In this document: positions 57,450-64,000 of the stretch, piece by piece
Layout of the letters: each line of letters starts with the position of its first letter
How positions within the stretch are numbered: the stretch's first letter is position 1
From: Citrobacter werkmanii NBRC 105721
GTDB lineage: Bacteria; Pseudomonadota; Gammaproteobacteria; Enterobacterales; Enterobacteriaceae
Direction: 5' to 3'
Assembly (NCBI GenBank): GCA_000759755.1
Contig: BBMW01000010.1
Span: forward strand, 62,001 to 126,000
DNA length: 64,000 nucleotides
Notes under the pieces: generated by a model
Seen by the model: only the letters and a program-made list of their open reading frames with translations
The model's database searches: none
Told to the model about the DNA's origin: nothing
Translations under genes and position numbers: made by a program

Positions 57450-58901
57450 ATGAATGCCTCTCAAAATCAGAAAAAAACACTCTCATTTGGACTGGCAGTG
57501 ATCCCTATTTTAGCCATGCTACTGCTGTTAATTATTGGCTACGGCATCATGGGGCTACGTATTGAGCCTTTGTTGCTATGTTCTGCTGCAGTCGCCGCGG
57601 GTATGGCCTGGTGGCAAGGGTATTGCTGGGAAGACATCATTAATTCGGTGGTCGATAAACTCGCCAAAGCAATGCCGGTTATTATGATTCTTATCTGCGT
57701 TGGCGGCCTGATTGGAACATGGATGTTTAGCGGCACCATCCCTTATATGGTGTACTGGGGACTGAAACTCATCAGCCCCGAATACATTCTCATCGCCGCG
57801 TTCTTTTTGACCAGCGTCGTATCGGTGTGTACCGGAACCTCCTGGGGTTCCGCCGGAACGGTTGGCGTAGCATTGATGGGCGTTGCCGCCGGACTGGATG
57901 TCTCGATGGCAGCGGCTGCGGGAGCCGTTGTTTCTGGTGCTTACTTCGGCGACAAGATATCGCCGTTGTCAGACTCAACTAACTTTGCGGCCATTGTCGC
58001 AGACACTACCCTTTTCGAGCATATTCAACACTTATTGTGGACCACCATTCCCAGCTTTCTGCTTGCAGCCGTCGTTTATCTTATTGCGGGCCACAGCAAT
58101 ATGCTGGGCGAGGTCGCCACGCCACAACGGGTTACCGATATTGTCAACGCACTGGAGTCGCTGTACCACTTCAATATCATTCTGATTTTGCCGCCAGTAA
58201 TCGTTTTATGGGGGGCGATTCGTAAAAAACCGGTCATTCCTTTAATGCTGAGCGCGTGCGTATTAGCCCTGATTCTGGGCGTTGCCATGCAGGGACTTAG
58301 CATCAAGCAGGGACTAGATGCCTTTATAGATGGCTTTAATATTACGATGTTCCCGCAAGGGAGCGAGGGCATTATTGCGGATGTACCACGCCTGCTTAAC
58401 CGTGGCGGAATGTTCTCAATGATGAGCACTATCCTTCTGGTATTTTGCGCATTCTCTTTTGCTGGTGCTTTAACGTTAACGGGGGCGCTCAACATTATTA
58501 TTAACCGTCTGTTGACAGTCATTCACAGTGTCGGTCAGTTAATTGCGGCAACCATTGGCACAACTCTTCTGGTGACCGGTGCGACAAGCGACGGCAAACT
58601 CGCGCTTCTGGTCCCTGCTGAATTATTTAAAGACGCATACCGTCGTATGGGACTGGATACCAAAAATCTATCCCGCACCATTGAAGACGCAGGCACCGTC
58701 ATTGAACCGCTGTTACCGTGGACCGCTGCCGGTGTCTATATGGCAACGACATTAGGCGTGAGTACGCTTGATTTACTGCCATGGGCGATTCAGTGCTATG
58801 CAGCAATCTTCTTCGCCTTGATTTATGGTTTTACAGGAATCGGTATCGCAAAAGCGCCATCGGCGGCAGGAACAGATAAAAATATTACGGCAACAGAATA
58901 G
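57450..58901 (+). CDS. NhaC-family Na+/H+ antiporter-type transporter
   Basis: Inner-membrane protein of 483 residues with about 11-12 helices. The NhaC hallmarks are present: TGTSWGSAGTVGVALMG in the middle, AYFGDKISPLSDSTNFAA, and TTLLVTGATSDGKLALLVPAELF near the C-terminus, with IEPLLPWTAAGVYMA after it. The family includes malate/lactate:sodium antiporters. Because the next gene is a C-S lyase/aminotransferase, it may import or exchange the substrate or product of that enzyme. GGAG stands eight bases before ATG. Confidence 0.9.
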   Translation: MNASQNQKKTLSFGLAVIPILAMLLLLIIGYGIMGLRIEPLLLCSAAVAAGMAWWQGYCWEDIINSVVDKLAKAMPVIMILICVGGLIGTWMFSGTIPYMVYWGLKLISPEYILIAAFFLTSVVSVCTGTSWGSAGTVGVALMGVAAGLDVSMAAAAGAVVSGAYFGDKISPLSDSTNFAAIVADTTLFEHIQHLLWTTIPSFLLAAVVYLIAGHSNMLGEVATPQRVTDIVNALESLYHFNIILILPPVIVLWGAIRKKPVIPLMLSACVLALILGVAMQGLSIKQGLDAFIDGFNITMFPQGSEGIIADVPRLLNRGGMFSMMSTILLVFCAFSFAGALTLTGALNIIINRLLTVIHSVGQLIAATIGTTLLVTGATSDGKLALLVPAELFKDAYRRMGLDTKNLSRTIEDAGTVIEPLLPWTAAGVYMATTLGVSTLDLLPWAIQCYAAIFFALIYGFTGIGIAKAPSAAGTDKNITATE

Positions 58902-58913
58902 GGAGAGCATGCA

Positions 58914-60086
58914 ATGGATTTTAATAAGGTTATCGATCGCCACAATACCGGTTCGCTGAAATGGGACTTTATGACGCGATATTTCGGCGAAGATACACAT
59001 GAACTGTTGCCAATGTGGGTTTCTGACTTTGACTTTACTTGCCCCCCTGCCGTTCAGGAGGCTTTAACACTCCGCGTTGGGCACGGCATTTTTGGTTACA
59101 GCGAACGCCCACAAAGTTACTTTGATTCATTAAACTCATGGTTCTCCACCCGCCATCAACTGGAAATTAAGCAGGAGTGGGTCTGCAGTATTGAAGGCGT
59201 CGTTCCGGGGTTATCTCTACTGGTGCAAATGTTGAGTCAACCCGGTGAAGGCGTGGTCGTTCAGGGGCCGTACTACGGCTCATTCGCCAAAATTATCTCT
59301 CTGAACGGCAGGCAGCTCCTGGAAAACCCATTATCTGAGGATCCGGTTACGGGTTATCAAATGGATTTTGTGCACCTGGAAATGTTATTCCGGGCTGAAC
59401 GCCCACCGTTGATGATTTTATGTAATCCGCATAACCCAACTGGCCGTTGTTGGTCTGCGCAGGAGCTGGAACAGCTACTCACCTTATGTGAGACCTATAA
59501 TGTTACGTTGCTGTCTGATGAAATATGGGCTGATTTATTACTGCCAGGGGAAAAATTTACTTCAGTTCTGCATCTGGGAGCGCGCTGGCATTCGCGCGTT
59601 ATCTCTGCCACCTCCGCCAGTAAAACGTTTGGTTTGTCGACACTACGCATTGCTAATTTTCTGATACCGGCACCGGCATTGCGTGAACACTTTTTACGCC
59701 GTCTGGATGCGCATGGGCTGGATGTGTTCAATGCGCTATCCGTCGAGGCAAGTACGGCTGCATGGCAACATGGCGCGCCCTGGTTAGACGAGTTGCTCGA
59801 TTATCTGGCTGAAAATCGACGCTGGTTTATTCAACAGATTAATGAATATCTCCCGTGGGCTCGGGTTGTTCCTTCCCAGGGTACGTATCTGCTGTGGATC
59901 GATTGCAAAGCGCTTGGACTGGATGATGAGCAACTCAAAGGGGTTATGCTTGATGTTGCCGGTATTGCGCCTTCAATGGGAAATAGCTTTGGTTCGGCTG
60001 GCAAAGGTTTTATTCGCCTGAACATGGGATGTCCACGCGCCTACCTCGAAAAAGCGATAGCGGGGTTGAAGCGTATTACAGTTTAA
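58914..60086 (+). CDS. MalY/PatB-type PLP-dependent C-S lyase
   Basis: A 390-residue fold-type I aminotransferase-like enzyme. The PLP lysine is in SATSASKTFGLS, the Asn/Asp pocket in CNPHNPTGRCWS and SDEIWADLL, and the carboxylate Arg in FIRLNMGCPR. The N-terminal WVSDFDFTCPPAV and GIFGYSERP fit the MalY/PatB group, which cleave cystathionine or similar cysteine conjugates to thiol, pyruvate and ammonia. It starts 12 bases after the transporter, so the two are co-transcribed. Confidence 0.9.
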   Translation: MDFNKVIDRHNTGSLKWDFMTRYFGEDTHELLPMWVSDFDFTCPPAVQEALTLRVGHGIFGYSERPQSYFDSLNSWFSTRHQLEIKQEWVCSIEGVVPGLSLLVQMLSQPGEGVVVQGPYYGSFAKIISLNGRQLLENPLSEDPVTGYQMDFVHLEMLFRAERPPLMILCNPHNPTGRCWSAQELEQLLTLCETYNVTLLSDEIWADLLLPGEKFTSVLHLGARWHSRVISATSASKTFGLSTLRIANFLIPAPALREHFLRRLDAHGLDVFNALSVEASTAAWQHGAPWLDELLDYLAENRRWFIQQINEYLPWARVVPSQGTYLLWIDCKALGLDDEQLKGVMLDVAGIAPSMGNSFGSAGKGFIRLNMGCPRAYLEKAIAGLKRITV

Positions 60087-60111
60087 TCTTCCTGCAAAAA
60101 TAAAGTAAAAA

Positions 60112-60139
60112 TCCCCGCCATCCGATGAGGATGCGGGGA
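60112..60139. terminator. Bidirectional terminator between the lyase and kinase genes
   Basis: TCCCCGCCATCC / GGATGCGGGGA stem with one bulged base and a 5-base loop; the A-rich left flank is a T run for the minus-strand kinase transcript. Confidence 0.8.
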
Positions 60140-60190
60140 CATTCACAAAATCACAGAGAGCTAAAATTATTTAGCTCGCCGTTATCATGC

Positions 60191-61141
60191 TTAAAGGTCT
60201 TTTATTTCGTAGTCCGGTAGATGACATTGCGTAATAAAAGCATTCAGCGTTTCGATATCCGGCAGTGCGGTCAGCGCCCCCTTGCGGGTTGTCGCGAGCG
60301 CACCGCAGCCACTGGCCCAGGCAATAGCCTGGCGAAGCTGTTCAACACACTCCGGCATCCGGTTGTCTGCCAGCCAGGCCAGCAAACCGGCGACAAAAGC
60401 ATCCCCCGCCCCAGTCGTATCAATACTGTCGACGGTATAGCCGTTGAAATGGATCACATTATCCTGCCAAAGTACCATCGCGCCCTGCGCTCCGTAGGTT
60501 ACAACTTTCAGTTGTGCAGGGAGCGCCTTAAGGCCGTCAAGCGCATGGGCAAAATCGTGTGTACCGGTCATCCAGTACCACTCTTCTTCTGAAAGCTTAA
60601 GAATGTCAGCCTGTAAAGAATAGTGGCGTACCACTTTGAGCATTTCATCCTTATCGGGCCACATTTGCTCGCGTAAATTTACATCGAAACTCAGTAATCC
60701 GCCCCGTTGTTTAACCTGAGCGATGGCAGAAGCCAATGTATCACGGCAACCTTCAGCCACCAGAGCCAGAGAACAGAAGTGCAAAATATCGTCGCTAAAA
60801 TCTGGAAGCGCGGCGGACGTTAAAAATTGATCCGCGGAGGGATTGGTTAAAAATGTAAATCCACGTTCGCCACCGTTACCCAGCGAGACCAGCACCGTAC
60901 TGGTTCTGTGCTGATTATCCACCTGAAGGCTTGCAGTTGAGACGCCTGCATCAGACAGCGTCTTTTTTAGAAAGTGGCCAAAGTCGTCATCACCAACCCG
61001 ACCAATAAAACCACTTTGCCTGTGTAAACGCGCAGTACCAATTGCCACATTGAATGGCGCTCCTCCTGCACAAGCTTGATATTGCATGTCTGAAAGCGGC
61101 AAAAGATCAACCACCGCATCGCCAAGCGTCCAGATATTCAT
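60191..61141 (-). CDS. PfkB-family sugar kinase (fructokinase-like)
   Basis: A 316-residue cytoplasmic ribokinase-family kinase. The N-terminal LGDAVVDLLPLS and CAGGAPFNVAIGTARL, and the catalytic motif DTTGAGDAFVAGLLAWL with the base Asp, resemble the ScrK fructokinases and the aminoimidazole riboside kinase. The neighbouring GH32 enzyme releases fructose, which makes fructokinase the best reading. It is the last gene of the minus-strand group. Confidence 0.88.
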   Translation of the reverse strand: MNIWTLGDAVVDLLPLSDMQYQACAGGAPFNVAIGTARLHRQSGFIGRVGDDDFGHFLKKTLSDAGVSTASLQVDNQHRTSTVLVSLGNGGERGFTFLTNPSADQFLTSAALPDFSDDILHFCSLALVAEGCRDTLASAIAQVKQRGGLLSFDVNLREQMWPDKDEMLKVVRHYSLQADILKLSEEEWYWMTGTHDFAHALDGLKALPAQLKVVTYGAQGAMVLWQDNVIHFNGYTVDSIDTTGAGDAFVAGLLAWLADNRMPECVEQLRQAIAWASGCGALATTRKGALTALPDIETLNAFITQCHLPDYEIKDL

Positions 61142-61186
61142 GACATTTCCTCAATGGTAATTAACGCATTTATTTAAACGTGACGA

Positions 61187-62200
61187 TTAAAAGTTATAAT
61201 CCAGCATCAGCTTATAGTCGGTGGTTATGGCATCACCATTAGTGACCCAACTGCCACTCTGGTTTATTAACGAGCCGGTTATTTCCCCGGACACCGTAAA
61301 ACGAGAGGTTAATGGATAATTCGCTGATAATTTAAGAAAGCGGTTACGGGTATTCTGGAATACCTCTCCATCTTCATCCCGCGCATTATTTTTCTTATAA
61401 TGCCCATATCCACCGCTAAATGTCGTGGATAATTTCCCCCAGTTGTGCCAGACGCCAAGTGATGTTGTCCAACTTTTTTCATCAATATCCCCCCATTGCG
61501 CACGGTCTAAAATGGCAGAAGCGAATTGCTGGCGAAACCAGACTCCAGTGGTATTGTTAATAATGTATTGAACGCCAGGTTCAATCTGAAATGAACGTCT
61601 ATCCCGGTCATTTTGGGAACCGCCATTACGGCGATGATCAATCTGCTGATACAGATAGTTAAAGAACGAGAAGTTGTCCGTAACACGCAAATCGGTAAAG
61701 AACTTGACGCGCCCCTGCCAACGGTCATCAAGTGATGAACTTCCGCCCATCACGTCCCAACCATAACGTAGACGCTTGTAGAAATATTCATGGCCAACAA
61801 TCAACTGAGTCCACTGATTTTGGCTGAGGTATGTTTGATCCTCCCATGTCCCGTTATAGTTGGTAGTTCGGCCCTCAGAAAATGCCAAATACCAACCGGG
61901 TAACGCATCATGACGCATCACCCCTTGTACAAATGTCAGTGAATCATTTCCGTTATGGAAATGGCTGTTACGCCAGTTATTATCCTCGATAGCATATTTC
62001 ATTTTCAGTTGACCATGAACACGACCGCCAGCAGGATTTGAGGAACGGGTTGAGGTCCACATTACGTCTTCATCCAGATATGACCACGGATCCACAGCAA
62101 TTACCTTTCCCGATACATCCTTCATGATGCTCATGCTCGCATTCGCCAGCGCCGGAAAAAGAAGAACAAAAATAACAGACAGGGCATGATAGTTTTTCAT
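61187..62200 (-). CDS. OmpG-like outer-membrane porin
   Basis: A 337-residue protein with signal peptide MKNYHALSVIFVLLFPALANA and a mature part rich in alternating aromatic and polar residues, as in a beta-barrel of about 14-16 strands, ending in Phe (LMLDYNF). It resembles monomeric sugar porins of the OmpG kind; I cannot place it in one named family with certainty. It lies 12 bases downstream of the GH32 gene and probably admits the oligosaccharide. Confidence 0.75.
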   Translation of the reverse strand: MKNYHALSVIFVLLFPALANASMSIMKDVSGKVIAVDPWSYLDEDVMWTSTRSSNPAGGRVHGQLKMKYAIEDNNWRNSHFHNGNDSLTFVQGVMRHDALPGWYLAFSEGRTTNYNGTWEDQTYLSQNQWTQLIVGHEYFYKRLRYGWDVMGGSSSLDDRWQGRVKFFTDLRVTDNFSFFNYLYQQIDHRRNGGSQNDRDRRSFQIEPGVQYIINNTTGVWFRQQFASAILDRAQWGDIDEKSWTTSLGVWHNWGKLSTTFSGGYGHYKKNNARDEDGEVFQNTRNRFLKLSANYPLTSRFTVSGEITGSLINQSGSWVTNGDAITTDYKLMLDYNF

Positions 62201-62212
62201 AGTGATATCTCG

Positions 62213-63706
62213 TTATATTATTTCTTTTATTTTCAAAGTGGCGTGAAAATTATCATTTTGTGGCAAACTGATACTCCATGGTTTCTCCGGCATGGAATAC
62301 ATGCGGGTACTGAATGCGGCTTTATTATTTATATAAAAAACAGCAATTGAGTTTTGAATCAGCACACGTAACTCAATTTTTTCATCCAGAGGAACATTTA
62401 CCCATGATTCCGCATTCGCATGGTGAATAGATGCGAGTGGCGCATTAAAAAAGTAGACCTTACCTTTGCTCTTATTGAACACAACGTTAAGCTTGGCATC
62501 GCTTACTCTGTCGTCAGTCAGACCAAAACTCATCACCATTCCGGCAGAAGGGATATCTACAGTTGCACTTAACTCACCTCGTTTGGGCAGAGGTGGATAC
62601 ACAACAGACTGTAATGGACCAAACTGTGTGGCTGTTTTTATCATTTTATTGCTTGTTAAGCTGGTCACCGGACCGGGGTTATCATTAATGACCGTCTGAA
62701 GTTCCTGTGAAAGGATGCTGCTAAGCTGCCCCTGCTTATCTGCGATGAGCTCCTGAGCAACCAGATTTCCTGCCCAGTCAATATTGCCATTGTCACTGCT
62801 TCCTGCTTTGGTTGGGATCCAACCAAAAACAAACAGGCGATCGTTTTTAAGTACAAGTTTTCCTGCGTAAAACCCCGAGCCATCAACCACATAATTGTCC
62901 ATCTTTCGCCACGGTCCATCCGGATTATCCGCAACCCGGTACTGGGTCAGGCGTAGTGGCCATTGGTCGCTAAAGCTGAGATACCAACGTCCGTTAAAGA
63001 AAACCAGCGTTGGGCATTCCAGGTTAGAGTTACTGGTAATCGTGTCATTATCAAAAAATACACCACGGTCTTCCCAGTTCTTTAAATCGGTTGAACTGTA
63101 CCGGGCTATGACACCGCGCCCCTCGCTACGCGTGGTAATTAACATCCAGTACTCTTTCTTTTCTGCAACCCAAACAACATGAGGATCCCGGAAGTCATTA
63201 CCGCGATAATTATCACCTGGCAGAATCGTATCCTGCGGGTGTTTTACCCAGTGAAGGCGATCTTTACTGGTCGCGTGCATAATGGACTCAACCGGGAACA
63301 CATTTTCATTGTGCGCGGTATACCAGGCATGCCAGGTATTGCCGACTTTAATAATCGAGCCGGTTCCCAATAGCAGTTCAGGATCGTCAACGTCGTTAAC
63401 GTAGGGAATCACTTCAGAATGGTTCTGGTAGTTATATAAATTGGTGCTCGATAATAAATGAATAGCATGTACGCCTAAATCGCTACCGCCGCGCACATCA
63501 TTGAGATAAAAAATATCAAATTCACCATCGTTATAGACAGGCATTGGGTCACCAATAAATGATCCCTCCACCCGGGGAAAAAAATCATTAATATAGCGAA
63601 TACTTTTATTGTGTAATGTTTCTTTAGAAGGCTGCGACCAGGCTGGCATATTGATAAACGAAAGTGCCAACAGAGCGGCAGATACCACTAATATTATTTT
63701 TTTCAT
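62213..63706 (-). CDS. Secreted GH32-type fructan hydrolase
   Basis: A 497-residue protein with a signal peptide (MKKIILVVSAALLALSFINMPAWSQ), so probably periplasmic. GH32 features appear in order: SFIGDPMPVYNDG with the nucleophile Asp in place of the usual WMNDPNG, GNDFRDPHVVW (RDP transition-state stabiliser), and NLECPTLVFF (EC motif with acid/base Glu). A C-terminal beta-sandwich follows from about residue 365. It likely frees fructose from inulin- or levan-type oligosaccharides. It stands between two porin genes. Confidence 0.85.
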   Translation of the reverse strand: MKKIILVVSAALLALSFINMPAWSQPSKETLHNKSIRYINDFFPRVEGSFIGDPMPVYNDGEFDIFYLNDVRGGSDLGVHAIHLLSSTNLYNYQNHSEVIPYVNDVDDPELLLGTGSIIKVGNTWHAWYTAHNENVFPVESIMHATSKDRLHWVKHPQDTILPGDNYRGNDFRDPHVVWVAEKKEYWMLITTRSEGRGVIARYSSTDLKNWEDRGVFFDNDTITSNSNLECPTLVFFNGRWYLSFSDQWPLRLTQYRVADNPDGPWRKMDNYVVDGSGFYAGKLVLKNDRLFVFGWIPTKAGSSDNGNIDWAGNLVAQELIADKQGQLSSILSQELQTVINDNPGPVTSLTSNKMIKTATQFGPLQSVVYPPLPKRGELSATVDIPSAGMVMSFGLTDDRVSDAKLNVVFNKSKGKVYFFNAPLASIHHANAESWVNVPLDEKIELRVLIQNSIAVFYINNKAAFSTRMYSMPEKPWSISLPQNDNFHATLKIKEII

Positions 63707-63720
63707 GTTACACCTGAATA

Positions 63721-64000
63721 TCAGAAGTTATAATTCACGCCAACCACGGTAAAGGGATTCCACGAATGGCCGCTAGAAGTCCAGAGCCCGTTTTCTTTCG
63801 TGAATTGTGCTTTGAACTCACCATATAATCTAACTTCACCAAAAACTGGATAACTAATTGTGCCACCAATGAATTTATAACGACCGTCATAGAAAACTTC
63901 TTTGCCATTGCTGGCGTTATCTATTTTGTCCTGACCGAAACCTAAATACAGGGAGGTTAACAGAGGATACCAGTTTCGCCAGAGTCCAGCCGTCACCTTC
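63721..64000 (-). CDS. Outer-membrane porin, C-terminal fragment (start outside window)
   Basis: At least 93 residues of a beta-barrel protein, open at the window edge: alternating aromatic strands (SLYLGFGQDKI, RYKFIGGTISYPVFG, EVRLYGEFKAQF) ending in GVNYNF with the terminal Phe of porins. It lies 14 bases upstream of the GH32 gene in the same direction. Its ending is like that of the OmpG-type porin downstream, so the operon seems to have two porins. Confidence 0.8.
   Translation of the reverse strand, partial: KVTAGLWRNWYPLLTSLYLGFGQDKIDNASNGKEVFYDGRYKFIGGTISYPVFGEVRLYGEFKAQFTKENGLWTSSGHSWNPFTVVGVNYNF

Overview
The window is chromosomal DNA of a gammaproteobacterium of the Enterobacteriaceae. 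A Citrobacter of the freundii group is the best guess. The proteins are close to E. coli and Salmonella ones, and the gene order foxA - yahN - yahO - prpR - prpBCDE is the one I recall from Salmonella. Here it stands beside a lacZ, a complete hydrogenase-1/cytochrome bd-II cluster and a puu cluster. I see no tRNA, rRNA, CRISPR array, integrase or transposase.

Layout. 1-2040: 3' two thirds of lacZ, closed at once by a terminator with no lacY behind it. 2270-10043: a YceK-type lipoprotein, then the propionate (2-methylcitrate) operon prpBCDE on the minus strand with its sigma-54 activator PrpR divergent. 10076-14787: yahO, yahN, a globin-coupled diguanylate cyclase, yccM behind a possible 7-codon leader peptide, and a small lipoprotein. 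14882-18092: ferrioxamine receptor FoxA and an AraC-type regulator, each with a Fur-box-like site. 18265-21058: a chemoreceptor with a FliA-type promoter and two A+T-rich genes of unknown function. 21358-23972: a peptidase T paralogue coupled to a DcuC-type carrier. 23973-25240: A+T-rich non-coding DNA with two strong hairpins, one of which looks like the end of a small RNA. 25241-26874: topAI (yjhX) and yjhP without the yjhQ antitoxin gene, then a DJ-1/PfpI protein.

27493-35081 is the most unusual part: four tightly packed same-strand genes of lower G+C than their neighbours. Three encode dynamin-like or related large GTPases with intact P-loops. The fourth seems to join a degenerate GTPase-like N-terminus to a coiled coil, Sel1/TPR-like repeats and a C-terminal CFI-box. 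A 16-bp palindrome lies upstream. I read this as a candidate membrane-remodelling or anti-phage system.

35201-42819: putrescine utilisation (puuP, puuA on minus; puuD, puuR, puuC, puuB on plus) with two PuuR-box-like sites and no puuE. 43028-51426: hyaABCDEF, oxygen-tolerant hydrogenase-1 and its maturation genes, followed by appCBX, cytochrome bd-II; together they can pass electrons from H2 through quinone to O2. 51479-56197: two GNAT acetyltransferases, a MocR-type regulator, an AraC regulator and a LysE/RhtB exporter. 56299-60086: a LacI-type regulator, an NhaC-type antiporter and a MalY/PatB-type C-S lyase with a LacI-family operator between regulator and transporter. 60191-64000 (minus): a fructokinase-like sugar kinase, an OmpG-like porin, a secreted GH32-type fructan hydrolase and the end of a second porin, probably one operon for a fructose-containing oligosaccharide that continues beyond the window.
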